A stretch of 29,263 nt of DNA from positions 1 through 29,263 of the forward strand of contig JASLCF010000116.1 in assembly GCA_030146155.1 (NCBI GenBank), read 5' to 3'. Below the pieces are notes generated by a model, which was given only the letters and a program-made list of their open reading frames with translations, was not told where the DNA came from and did no database searches. Positions 7,649 through 15,370 of this stretch are shown in pieces. Positions within the stretch are counted from its first letter, which is position 1; each line of letters starts with the position of its first letter. The stretch is from Savagea sp. (GTDB taxonomy: Bacteria; Bacillota; Bacilli; Bacillales_A; Planococcaceae). The position numbers and the translations under genes are program-made.

Positions 7649-9112
7649 TTATTGCTGATCAGGCACTACTCTTTTCACAAAGAAAGTCAGCAGTAGAGCA
7701 ATCGCTGCAATAATAGTTGATAATAAAAATGTGAAATTTATTCCATTGAGAGCAGCTTCTTGTCCGATAGCTAATAAGGCTTGTGCACGTTCAGGATCTG
7801 CTGTTGGTAAGTGGTTGGCTTGTTCCATCATTAACGTCTCCTGTACGCTCTCTGTCCGCTTGGTCATCAAAGTTAAGAGGACAGCTGAACCAATAGCACC
7901 AGACACTTGTTGCAAGGTATTATTAATTGCTGTTCCATGTGGATTCGATTCTTGTGGCAATTGATTCAACCCATTGGTCATAATCGGCATCATCACCATC
8001 GACATTCCAAACATACGAACAGTATATAACATCATAATATAGTAATAATCATCATCAAAACCTAAACGACTCAAATAAAAAGTCGTAATGACTGTAATTG
8101 TTAACCCTGTAATTGCAAGCACTTTCGGGCCATGCTTATCAAATAACTTCCCTGTCACTGGAGACATGATTCCCATGATAACGGCTCCTGGTAGCATTAG
8201 CAAGCCCGATTCAAATGGAGAAATTCCACGGATGCCTTGTACATACAGCGGAGTTAAAATCATTGCCGAAAACATCGAGACCGACACCACCACAGCGATA
8301 ACCGATGCTAACGCGAACATAGGATAACGATAAATTCTTAAATCCAACAAAGGATCTTTCATTTTCAACTGACGAACAATAAAGAATAATAAAGCAATAG
8401 AACCTACACCAATTGTGGTATAGACATCAACAGCTCCAAATCCTTTATCCCCTGCTGTACTAAAGCCATACAGTAAACCACCAAAACCAAGAGTAGATAA
8501 AGTTAAAGAGAAGAAGTCTAATTTTACATCTCTTGTTGGCATAATATTTTTAAGTTTGAACAATGCAAAAAACAAAATCAACAATGCAAAAGGTAAGACA
8601 ATACCAAATAAAGTACGCCAAGTATAGTGCTCAATCACCCAGCCAGATAATGTCGGACCAATGGCTGGGGCGGTGATCATTACGAGTCCAAAAAGCCCCA
8701 TAGCTGTCCCACGCTTTTCAATTGGAAACGTTACTAACATAATATTCATCAATAGGGGCATCATCAATGCTGACCCCACAGCTTGTATCATTCTTCCAGC
8801 CACTAATAGGACGAATGTGGGAGCAATCATTGCTAATCCCGTACCCAATGAAAAGAATAACATCGCACTAATAAATAAAGCTCTATTTGTAAATTTCTGT
8901 ACAAAAAATGCACTCGCAGGAATCAATATTCCGTTGACGAGCATAAAACCTGTTGTTAGCCATTGAACTTGAGAGGGTTTCAAGTCAAACTCTAACATAA
9001 TCGTTGGTAAGGCAACGTTCAATAATGTGTTATTTAAAAAAGCAATAAATGCTCCAAAAAATAAAATGGCGATCATACCATAAGGGATTTTTTTATTCTG
9101 AGTTGTTTCCAT
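7649..9112 (-). CDS. DHA2-family (EmrB/QacA-type) MFS multidrug exporter
   Basis: A 487-residue membrane protein with about 14 hydrophobic segments, matching the drug:H+ antiporter-2 subgroup of the major facilitator superfamily. The first helix carries NNTLLNVALPTI (motif D1), followed by VQWLTTGFMLVNGILIPASAF, as in EmrB and LmrB-like pumps. Helix five has the antiporter motif C (APAIGPTLSGW). The start at 9112 has AGAGGTG 4 nt upstream; extending to the next in-frame ATG would add hydrophilic residues without a ribosome-binding site. It is divergent from a TetR-family gene 244 bp away, the usual arrangement for a repressor controlling its pump. Which drugs are exported cannot be deduced. 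Confidence 0.88.
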   Translation of the reverse strand: METTQNKKIPYGMIAILFFGAFIAFLNNTLLNVALPTIMLEFDLKPSQVQWLTTGFMLVNGILIPASAFFVQKFTNRALFISAMLFFSLGTGLAMIAPTFVLLVAGRMIQAVGSALMMPLLMNIMLVTFPIEKRGTAMGLFGLVMITAPAIGPTLSGWVIEHYTWRTLFGIVLPFALLILFFALFKLKNIMPTRDVKLDFFSLTLSTLGFGGLLYGFSTAGDKGFGAVDVYTTIGVGSIALLFFIVRQLKMKDPLLDLRIYRYPMFALASVIAVVVSVSMFSAMILTPLYVQGIRGISPFESGLLMLPGAVIMGIMSPVTGKLFDKHGPKVLAITGLTITVITTFYLSRLGFDDDYYYIMMLYTVRMFGMSMVMMPIMTNGLNQLPQESNPHGTAINNTLQQVSGAIGSAVLLTLMTKRTESVQETLMMEQANHLPTADPERAQALLAIGQEAALNGINFTFLLSTIIAAIALLLTFFVKRVVPDQQ

Positions 9113-9134
9113 TCGACACCTCTCTAAAACTATT

Positions 9135-9149
9135 GTATATTTTTTATAC
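9135..9149. promoter_or_regulatory. Palindrome in the MFS promoter region, candidate TetR operator
   Basis: A 15-bp inverted repeat, GTATA-N5-TATAC, 23 bp upstream of the MFS start codon, overlapping the likely -10 region (TACAAT on the minus strand at about 9132-9137). A TetR repressor bound here would block the pump promoter. A second palindromic pair, GGATGT (9185-9190) and ACATCC (9215-9220), lies farther up. I see nothing else in the 244-bp intergenic region except a lone TATAAT (9323-9328), the probable -10 of the regulator gene. Confidence 0.35.
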
Positions 9150-9356
9150 CTAGAGTACACTTTGCTTATTCTACACATTTTAAGAGGATGTATCAACTAA
9201 TATGAATGCTTTTTTGACATCCATCTAAAAGAACCATTCTGACTGTTTCAGTTAATCAATAAGAGGTTTACGAAATCTTGTAGGCGACTTGAAGCATCTC
9301 TTTATTTTCTTTAATTGTCTAGTATAATGAAGAGCAGAAAAGGACGGAGGACAATA

Positions 9357-10244
9357 ATGAATAATAGAAAAAAACAAGTGATTCGAATTGCACAAAAGCT
9401 ATTTATTGAAAAAGGATTTCCTCAAACATCTGTGCAAGACATTTTAACAGAAGCTAATATTTCAAAAGGGACGTTTTATAACTACTTTGAATCTAAAAAT
9501 GATTGCTTAGTTGCCATTTTACAAGCTTCTTATGATGAAGCGGTACTTTTACGTAATGAGTTACTCACCGAACATAATAAAAAAGATAAGAAAGTCTTTG
9601 CAGAGCAAGTTGCTTTACGCCTATTAATCAATCGAAACCAGAACCTACTCCCTCTTTACGAAGCTGTCTTTTATTCTGGAGACCGCGAACTGATGGTGTT
9701 TATTGAAGCTCATTTCAAAGAAGAATTAGTTTGGATAGCTAGCCGCTTCACAGACCTTTACGGCGAGCCTGTTCGACCTGTTGCACCAGACTTAGCCATT
9801 CTTTTTACAGGTATGATGCAGCAATATCTTCATTTTTCAAGGCCTTCTTTTCATCTAACGATTGAACCGACAGATTTGATCGCCTACGTTTTAAAAATGA
9901 TTACCTATATTGTTCAACAAATCAGTGTGACTGAAGATGCCTTTATGGGCAATGAAATTTTTAAGAGGTTTCAAATCAAAACAGAGCATGAAAATGTGGA
10001 AGTAGAAGAACTGATTCAATCGATTGAAAAGTTTATACAAACATATGACCTCCAAGAACAGCAACTTGAAATGATTACATTTATTTTAGACGAACTTCAA
10101 CAACAGTCGCTGAGAGTCACTTTACTCAACACTGTATTAAAAGCCTTTCGTTCTTCTTTCCAGCACACTAAAAATGAACGTGCTGCAAATGATCTAACAA
10201 CCATGATTTGGAAATATATCCATCAAGTCCAAGCTGACCATTAA
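9357..10244 (+). CDS. TetR/AcrR-family transcriptional regulator with an extended C-terminus
   Basis: A 295-residue DNA-binding protein. Residues 5-50 are the TetR helix-turn-helix domain (VIRIAQKLFIEKGFPQTSVQDI, then ANISKGTFYNYFESKNDC), and the following helical region is the ligand-binding and dimerisation part. Most TetR proteins have about 190-210 residues; this one has roughly 90-100 extra residues, rich in Glu, Gln and predicted helix (from about residue 205). It is divergent from the DHA2 exporter and probably represses it and itself. GGAGG with 6-nt spacing supports the ATG at 9357; the upstream in-frame ATG at 9315 lies ahead of the candidate -10 box (9323-9328) and so is not in the transcript. 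It ends at a bidirectional terminator. Confidence 0.85.
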   Translation: MNNRKKQVIRIAQKLFIEKGFPQTSVQDILTEANISKGTFYNYFESKNDCLVAILQASYDEAVLLRNELLTEHNKKDKKVFAEQVALRLLINRNQNLLPLYEAVFYSGDRELMVFIEAHFKEELVWIASRFTDLYGEPVRPVAPDLAILFTGMMQQYLHFSRPSFHLTIEPTDLIAYVLKMITYIVQQISVTEDAFMGNEIFKRFQIKTEHENVEVEELIQSIEKFIQTYDLQEQQLEMITFILDELQQQSLRVTLLNTVLKAFRSSFQHTKNERAANDLTTMIWKYIHQVQADH

Positions 10245-10245
10245 A

Positions 10246-10304
10246 AAGAAAAACCGCTCATTCTTCTCTACTTGACGTAGAAAGCAATGAACGGTTCTTT
10301 TTTA
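10246..10304. terminator. Bidirectional terminator between tetR and the dehydrogenase gene
   Basis: AACCGCTCATT pairs with AATGAACGGTT (one mismatch) and an inner TCTAC/GTAGA stem extends it; poly-T tracts leave on both strands (CGGTTCTTTTTT and GGTTTTTCTTTTT). It overlaps the stop codon of the convergent dehydrogenase gene. Confidence 0.8.
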
Positions 10305-11264
10305 TTGTACAGTGTACACGGGTTCTTGTTTATTCAACACTGCTAAAATGGATTCCACATTCATCTGGGCCATCTTCGTACGTGTTTGAATAGAAGCACT
10401 TCCCATATGTGGTAAAGCAACTACGTTAGGTAAAGAAAGAAGAGGATGGTCTTTTGTAATCGGTTCTTTCTCGAAAACATCTAAGCCAGCACCATAAATC
10501 TTACCATCTCGCAAGGCTTCATATAATGCTTGTTCATCCACAATTTCACCTCGTGCTGCATTAATAAATACAGCATCTTCACGCATCATGGCGATTTGCT
10601 CTCTTCCAATCATGCCTTTGGTTTCAGGAGTTAAAGGTGAGAAAACAGCTACAAACTGACAGGTTTTTAAAATTTCTTCCATCGTTGCATAGGCTACACC
10701 GAGTTGCTCTTCTGCTTCAGGTTTACGATTTCGATTATGATATTTTACTGTCATATCGAATCCTGTTGCTCGCTTAGCTAACGCTTGTCCAATCCTTCCC
10801 ATACCGATAATGCCTAATGAAGAGCCATGAATATCTAATCCTGCGAATCCAAACGGCTCCCATGCTTTCCATTCACCACGTCGCAAAGCTTGCTCTGCTT
10901 GTGGCAATTGACGAGCTGCCATCATTAATAATCCAAAGGCTAAATCTGCTGTCGTATCTGATAATACATCCGGTGTGTTGCACACGATAATGTCTTTTTG
11001 TTGCGCAACTGCTAAATCAATATTATTATACCCTACTGCCATATTGGCGATTACTTTTAAATTAGGCAATTGCTCAATCATTTCCCCAGTTATTTTATCA
11101 TCGAGTGTTGTCCATAAAGCTACGACACGATCACTCACTTCTTTCATTTGCTCCCATGATACACTTTGATCGGTTTGACTAGACATCAGTACCTCGTACT
11201 CTTGTTGCAATGGTACAAGAAATGAATCGTCTACTTTTCTCATGACTACAATAATTGGTTTCAT
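10302..11264 (-). CDS. D-2-hydroxyacid dehydrogenase (glyoxylate/hydroxypyruvate reductase type)
   Basis: A 320-residue cytoplasmic NAD(P)-dependent dehydrogenase of the D-isomer-specific family. The Rossmann motif GMGRIG lies at about residues 154-159, and the catalytic triad is visible as Arg238 (NAARGEIVD), Glu267 (FEKEP) and His286 (PHMGSAS). The NRNRK segment after the second strand, in place of an acidic residue, suggests a preference for NADP(H). The best functional class is glyoxylate/hydroxypyruvate reductase (Bacillus YvcT-like), though 2-ketogluconate reductase is also possible. The ATG at 11264 has AAGGGGGA 8 nt upstream; the longer in-frame start at 11315 falls inside the preceding terminator and encodes an implausible Phe-rich leader. 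Confidence 0.85.
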   Translation of the reverse strand: MKPIIVVMRKVDDSFLVPLQQEYEVLMSSQTDQSVSWEQMKEVSDRVVALWTTLDDKITGEMIEQLPNLKVIANMAVGYNNIDLAVAQQKDIIVCNTPDVLSDTTADLAFGLLMMAARQLPQAEQALRRGEWKAWEPFGFAGLDIHGSSLGIIGMGRIGQALAKRATGFDMTVKYHNRNRKPEAEEQLGVAYATMEEILKTCQFVAVFSPLTPETKGMIGREQIAMMREDAVFINAARGEIVDEQALYEALRDGKIYGAGLDVFEKEPITKDHPLLSLPNVVALPHMGSASIQTRTKMAQMNVESILAVLNKQEPVYTVQ

Positions 11265-11290
11265 TTTTACATTCCCCCTTTCAATGAGTA

Positions 11291-11329
11291 TACAAAAAAA
11301 GAGAAAGAAAAACATCTTCTTCCTCTTTT
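11291..11329 (-). terminator. Terminator of the nrd operon
   Basis: On the minus strand AAAAGAGGAAGAA pairs with TTCTTTCTCTTTT (13 bp with one G-U pair, 7-nt loop), followed by an eight-T run. It overlaps the nrdF stop codon. Confidence 0.75.
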
Positions 11330-12368
11330 ATAAATCATCAAAGCCATTCAAGTCACTTGTTTTCGTATATTGACGAGATTTTTGTTCAAAGAAATCGGTT
11401 TTCACCCCATCAAAATTATCCACATAAGCACGAATCCACTTCATCGGATTCTCTGTGTATTCTGGGTAAATCTCTGACAAGCCCATCATGCGTAACATCT
11501 TATTTGCTCGGTATTTAATATAGCCTTGCATATCTTCTAAATCAATACCTTCTACATCTGCTAACACATAATTTGCCCATTCTTCTTCCATTTCCACATT
11601 GTGACGATATTGATCATACACCCATTCAATAAACTCTTCATTGTTATAAGTTGGGTTTTCTGCCAATGTCGCTCGGAATAGTTCACTAATGAAACGAGCA
11701 TGTTGTAATTCATCTCGATTGATAAAGCTAATCATCGTACTTGTAGCAACCATTTTATTATGACGTGCTAAGTTATAGAAGTAGGCAAATGCCGAATAAA
11801 AGTACATGCCTTCTAACAACGAAGTATACACCATCGCTTTTAACACATTTTCAATCGTTGGTTGCTGTGCAAAATCATTGTACACTTCAACAATCCGTTC
11901 ATTTCTTTTTAGAAGTACAGGGTCTTGCCTTCCCATCTCAAAAGCTTCGATTTGTCCTTGTAAATTGGTAACAGAGGACAATACGTAAGCGTAACTATGA
12001 TTATGTTCACTCTCTTGATCAGCGATTGTTGCCATCACTGAAGTCACAGATGGATCAGTTGAATAATCTGCAATCTTTGCTGCTAAATCTGTTTGGGGAG
12101 CGTCTAGAGTAGCAAGTAAGCCAATAATTTTTAAATAAGCATCTTGTTCAGCCTCAGTGAGCGTTTTAAATTGCTTCACATCTGGCGTCATATCTACTTC
12201 TGCCGCGATCCAAAATTGTGCACGAATTTCTTCTCGAATTTCATAGAAGTGAGGATACTTAATATCGTTCCAATTAAGAATACCTGATGCTTCACCACCA
12301 AATAATTTCGTCGAACGATTAGGTTCCATAGGTTCTAGAACTTTTGCTTGTTGCAATAATGTCGTCAT
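11328..12368 (-). CDS. nrdF: Ribonucleotide reductase class I beta subunit
   Basis: A 346-residue radical-generating subunit of class I ribonucleotide reductase. All dimetal ligands can be placed: Asp89, Glu119, His122, Glu186, Glu220 and His223. The spacings match E. coli R2, and the radical Tyr126 lies four residues after the first His (HNHSY). The LLEGMYFYSAF and NRDELQH blocks are clear. Together with NrdE it makes deoxyribonucleotides, and the flavodoxin-like NrdI encoded between them suggests a manganese-type (class Ib) cofactor. It differs from the Bacillus subtilis NrdF by an N-terminal extension of about 20 residues. Its ATG overlaps the nrdI stop (ATGA), and a terminator directly follows it. 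Confidence 0.92.
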   Translation of the reverse strand: MTTLLQQAKVLEPMEPNRSTKLFGGEASGILNWNDIKYPHFYEIREEIRAQFWIAAEVDMTPDVKQFKTLTEAEQDAYLKIIGLLATLDAPQTDLAAKIADYSTDPSVTSVMATIADQESEHNHSYAYVLSSVTNLQGQIEAFEMGRQDPVLLKRNERIVEVYNDFAQQPTIENVLKAMVYTSLLEGMYFYSAFAYFYNLARHNKMVATSTMISFINRDELQHARFISELFRATLAENPTYNNEEFIEWVYDQYRHNVEMEEEWANYVLADVEGIDLEDMQGYIKYRANKMLRMMGLSEIYPEYTENPMKWIRAYVDNFDGVKTDFFEQKSRQYTKTSDLNGFDDL

Positions 12369-12811
12369 TCATTGATCATCCTTTCGTAATGTTCAACTAC
12401 ACGTTGCGTCCACTCCTCTACTAAAATCTCTTGAGAGCCGCGTGGACTTTGTTCAACTTTCAACACAGGAAGAGGAGAGTGAAAGAAACGGTGCAGTTTA
12501 TCTGCAGCTGAACAAAATAACTCATCTCCTCCGAACTGTGTATCTCCTGTTCCAAAAACATAAACACATGCCGGTTTAAAACCAACATCTAAAATAAATT
12601 TTTTCATTTTTTTGGGTGTTTCGCCTTTTCCCCAAGTGAAACAACCGACCATTACAGCATCATAACTTGCTACATCCGGTATCGGTTCACTAGTCCCTAT
12701 CCGATATAAATCGGCAGTCACTCCTAGTTTTTGGCAGTTGTGTTCGATTAACTCGGCCACTTCTTTTGTATTTCCACTGTAAGATAAGTAGGAAATTAAG
12801 AGTGACACCAT
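12365..12811 (-). CDS. nrdI: Flavodoxin-like NrdI
   Basis: A 148-residue flavodoxin-fold protein. The FMN phosphate loop SYSGNTKEVAEL lies at about residues 10-21, and the isoalloxazine-side loop GTGDTQFGGDELFCSAADK at about 94-112. The position between nrdE and nrdF, overlapping both (16 nt with nrdE, ATGA with nrdF), indicates it is NrdI, which supplies oxidant for assembly of the Mn-tyrosyl cofactor. Its sequence is closer to short-chain flavodoxins (YkuN type) than to the classical B. subtilis NrdI, so an ordinary electron-donating flavodoxin is the alternative. AGGAG precedes the ATG by 5 nt; the next codon, GTG, is an equally spaced alternative start. Confidence 0.75.
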   Translation of the reverse strand: MVSLLISYLSYSGNTKEVAELIEHNCQKLGVTADLYRIGTSEPIPDVASYDAVMVGCFTWGKGETPKKMKKFILDVGFKPACVYVFGTGDTQFGGDELFCSAADKLHRFFHSPLPVLKVEQSPRGSQEILVEEWTQRVVEHYERMINE

Positions 12812-15021
12812 TCACACTCCTCAATATTTGACGCACTTGAACGCGTATAATAAGAAGTTTTCATTCCTGATTCCCATGCCTGCATATGGAGGCCGAGTAA
12901 TACTGAGGCACGAATTGTGTTCGGTACATACATATTAAATGAAATAGCTTGATCAATATGACGTTGTCTTGCAGCATTTTGCTTTACACTCCAACGTTGG
13001 TCCACAATATATGCTGAACGACGATAAATATCATACGTGTTGTGATCTAAGTCTGGTGCAATAACAGGTAAGCGATAGTTTTTCTTCTCTTCATGGAAGA
13101 AAGGTTGGAAAATTGGATCAATCGACGCAGTAGAACCTGCAATGACAGAAGTGGATGAATTTGGCGCGATAGCCATTAAGTAACCATTACGCATTCCTTG
13201 TGTCGCTACTTTTTCTCTCAATGTTTGCCATTCTTTTGATTGATACTCACGGTCTTCAAAATAAGCACCTGATGCCCAATCTGAACCTTCAAATAAAGGA
13301 TAAGCTCCTTTTTCTTGTGCCAAATTAGATGAAGCTTCAATTGTTAAATATGCAATTTTTTCATAAAGTTCGTCTGCGAAATCAACCGCTTCGTCACTCT
13401 CCCATTGAATACCTTTCAAAGCAAGTAAATGATGCCAACCGAAAGTTCCTAATCCAATGCCACGGTAACGGCTATTCGTTCTTGCAGCCTGAACAACAGG
13501 GATTTTATTTAAATCAATGACGTTATCAAGCATACGTACTTGAATTGTAATTAAACGTTCTAATACATCTGCTGGCACTGCTTTTCCAAGGTTAATAGAA
13601 GAAAGGTTACATACAACGAAATCGCCTGGTTTTGAACGAGTTACGATTACATCATTTTCTAAAGTCACTGATTCAAACTGTGTAGCACTCATGTTTTGTG
13701 CAATTTCTGTACATAAGTTTGAAGAATAAATCATACCCTCATGTTTGTTGGCATTTTTACGGTTTACCTCATCACGATAAAACATGAAAGGCGTTCCCGT
13801 TTCAAGTTGTGAACGTAAAATACGTTTCATAATATCAATCGCTGCGACTGTTTCACGTGAAAGGTCTTCATTCGCTACACATGCTGCATAGTTCTTTCTA
13901 AATGAACCTTCTCCGCGTTTTTCATCAAACGAATCTTCCAATGAGAAGCCCATTTTCGTACGTACTTCATGTGGGTCAAAGAGATGCCACTCGCCACGTG
14001 CTTCTACAGTCTCCATGAAGAGGTCTGGAAGTGTAACACCAGTGAAAATATCATGTGCACGTAAACGCTCATCTCCATTATTCAACTTCAGGTCTAAGAA
14101 CGTGAAGATATCTTTATGCCAAACATCTAAATAGACAGCAATTGCTCCTTGACGTTGTCCTAACTGATCAACAGAAACGGCTGTGTTGTTTAATTGTTTA
14201 ATCCAAGGAAGCACTCCTGAGGATGCCCCTTCAAATCCACGAATCGCTGAACCTCTTGCACGAACTTTACCCATGTATACGCCAATACCACCACCAAATT
14301 TCGATAGATTAGCAACGTCTGTATTTGAATCATAAATACCTTGTAATGAATCATCTACTGTGTCAATAAAGCAAGAAGAAAGTTGACCATGGGTTTTCCC
14401 TGCATTCGATAGCGTTGGGGTAGCCACTGTCATATAAAGGCTACTCATCGCCCAATAAGCCTCTCTCACATAGTCCATACGCTTAGATTGCTCTTCATCT
14501 TGCATTAATGTCAGTGCAATGACTAACCAACGCTCTTGAGGCAATTCGACAGCTTTCTTCTGATAGTCTACTGCCACATAACGATCAACAAAGGTTTTAA
14601 GCCCAATATAAGTGAAAAGTTCATCTCTTGAAGCATCAATAAATGAACCTGCTAATGCTAACTCTTCTTTTGAATATTTCTCCGTTAATAAAGGAGCATA
14701 CAATCCAGCGTCCACTAAGCGTTGAACATTTTCAGCAAAATCAGTGTACGGTTCTACTCCTCTTGCCTTTTTTTGCTCCGCATAAATTTTAACTAAGAAA
14801 ATTTGGGCAGCAACAAACGTCCAGTACGGCGAACTTTCATCAATAAAACTCAACACATCTAAGATCATCGCATCCGCCCATTCACTATCTGAACGATCTG
14901 GGTAACGTTCTACGAAACGTGCGCTCACTTCGAGCAACTCTTTTACCTTATCCTCACCGTATTTTTCAACGATAGTATTTAAAATCGATTGAATTACTGG
15001 TCTATCTGCTACTGTAATCAT
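12796..15021 (-). CDS. nrdE: Ribonucleoside-diphosphate reductase class I alpha subunit
   Basis: A 741-residue catalytic subunit. The active-site cysteines are visible: Cys217 (LSSCF) and Cys470 (VVCNLSS) as the redox pair, and Cys436 as the thiyl-radical residue with Asn434 and Glu438 (NLCTE). The radical-transfer tyrosines are in SYYTRS near the C-terminus, and the tail ends ECEWCHS, a CxxC that passes electrons from thioredoxin or glutaredoxin. The first ~90 residues show no VxKRDG-type ATP-cone, so overall activity regulation by dATP may be absent. The ATG at 15021 is chosen because AGGAGG is 7 nt upstream; the ATG at 15027 is only 1 nt from it. It heads the operon nrdE-nrdI-nrdF. Confidence 0.92.
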   Translation of the reverse strand: MITVADRPVIQSILNTIVEKYGEDKVKELLEVSARFVERYPDRSDSEWADAMILDVLSFIDESSPYWTFVAAQIFLVKIYAEQKKARGVEPYTDFAENVQRLVDAGLYAPLLTEKYSKEELALAGSFIDASRDELFTYIGLKTFVDRYVAVDYQKKAVELPQERWLVIALTLMQDEEQSKRMDYVREAYWAMSSLYMTVATPTLSNAGKTHGQLSSCFIDTVDDSLQGIYDSNTDVANLSKFGGGIGVYMGKVRARGSAIRGFEGASSGVLPWIKQLNNTAVSVDQLGQRQGAIAVYLDVWHKDIFTFLDLKLNNGDERLRAHDIFTGVTLPDLFMETVEARGEWHLFDPHEVRTKMGFSLEDSFDEKRGEGSFRKNYAACVANEDLSRETVAAIDIMKRILRSQLETGTPFMFYRDEVNRKNANKHEGMIYSSNLCTEIAQNMSATQFESVTLENDVIVTRSKPGDFVVCNLSSINLGKAVPADVLERLITIQVRMLDNVIDLNKIPVVQAARTNSRYRGIGLGTFGWHHLLALKGIQWESDEAVDFADELYEKIAYLTIEASSNLAQEKGAYPLFEGSDWASGAYFEDREYQSKEWQTLREKVATQGMRNGYLMAIAPNSSTSVIAGSTASIDPIFQPFFHEEKKNYRLPVIAPDLDHNTYDIYRRSAYIVDQRWSVKQNAARQRHIDQAISFNMYVPNTIRASVLLGLHMQAWESGMKTSYYTRSSASNIEECEWCHS

Positions 15022-15055
15022 CGTCATTCCTCCTGAAAAAATATTTCTTTCATTG

Positions 15056-15098
15056 CATAGGAACACCTATTTCTATTGTAGAAATACGCTTTCCTATG
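15056..15098 (-). promoter_or_regulatory. Nested 43-nt hairpin in the nrdE leader
   Basis: Perfectly symmetric: an outer 8-bp stem CATAGGAA/TTCCTATG (15056-15063, 15091-15098), a 4x4 internal loop, an inner 8-bp stem TATTTCTA/TAGAAATA (15068-15075, 15079-15086) and a 3-nt loop. It ends about 20 nt before the nrdE ribosome-binding site (15029-15034). It could be an RNA leader structure affecting translation or stability, or a DNA operator; no T-tract follows, so it is not a terminator. Confidence 0.55.
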
Positions 15099-15120
15099 TA
15101 ATGACTTTTGCTGTTCACGA

Positions 15121-15155
15121 AAAAAATAAAAAAGCTATCATTGACTTAGCTTTTT
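15121..15155 (-). terminator. Terminator-like hairpin within the nrd leader
   Basis: On the minus strand a 9-bp stem AAAAAGCTA/TAGCTTTTT (arms 15147-15155 and 15129-15137, 9-nt loop) is followed by TTATTTTTTT. It lies downstream of the nrd promoter and both NrdR boxes but about 110 nt before nrdE, so transcripts from that promoter must pass it. It may act as an attenuator. Confidence 0.6.
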
Positions 15156-15162
15156 AACACAA

Positions 15163-15178
15163 ACACAACATATAGTGT
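15163..15178. promoter_or_regulatory. NrdR box 1 (proximal to nrdE)
   Basis: ACACAACATATAGTGT resembles the NrdR consensus ACACWATATWTNGTGT. It is paired with the second box; centre-to-centre distance is 31 bp, three helical turns, the spacing typical of NrdR operators. NrdR is the general repressor of ribonucleotide reductase genes when dATP is plentiful. Confidence 0.75.
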
Positions 15179-15193
15179 ATACATTTTAAGACG

Positions 15194-15209
15194 ACACACT
15201 ATATTGTGT
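15194..15209. promoter_or_regulatory. NrdR box 2 (at the transcription start)
   Basis: ACACACTATATTGTGT, with a near-palindromic core, begins 11 bp downstream of the -10 box of the nrd promoter, so it covers the expected transcription start and early transcribed region. A repressor here would block initiation. In RNA the two boxes can also pair with one another to make a 15-bp stem. Confidence 0.78.
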
Positions 15210-15220
15210 TAACGTCTCTA

Positions 15221-15249
15221 ATTGTACGCAAGTTTTTTTAATAAATCAA
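15221..15249 (-). promoter_or_regulatory. nrdE: Sigma-A promoter of the nrdEIF operon
   Basis: TTGATT (15244-15249) and TACAAT (15221-15226) on the minus strand are exactly 17 bp apart, with the NrdR boxes immediately downstream. The implied leader is about 190 nt long. The remaining gap to 15561 holds the LexA box described separately, a small TTCACTC/GAGTGAA hairpin near 15270-15288 and a terminator for the next operon; no gene could be supported. Confidence 0.7.
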
Positions 15250-15370
15250 GTGTTTCTCCATAGGTCTCTTCACTCAAAAAGAGTGAAAATAGCTGGAAGA
15301 GTTGATGGCATTGAGTTGAATCCACACGCTATTTTTTTAACCAATGATAGAAATGACTTTTCGCCTATAA

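Noticed and set aside
9233..9238. Another AGAACC in the tetR-MFS intergenic region as a further MITE end
   Set aside because: No matching hairpin, inverted partner or target duplication lies near it.
11328..12368. A metal-free (class Ie) beta subunit
   Set aside because: All six metal ligands and the radical tyrosine can be placed, whereas class Ie proteins replace some of the ligand glutamates.
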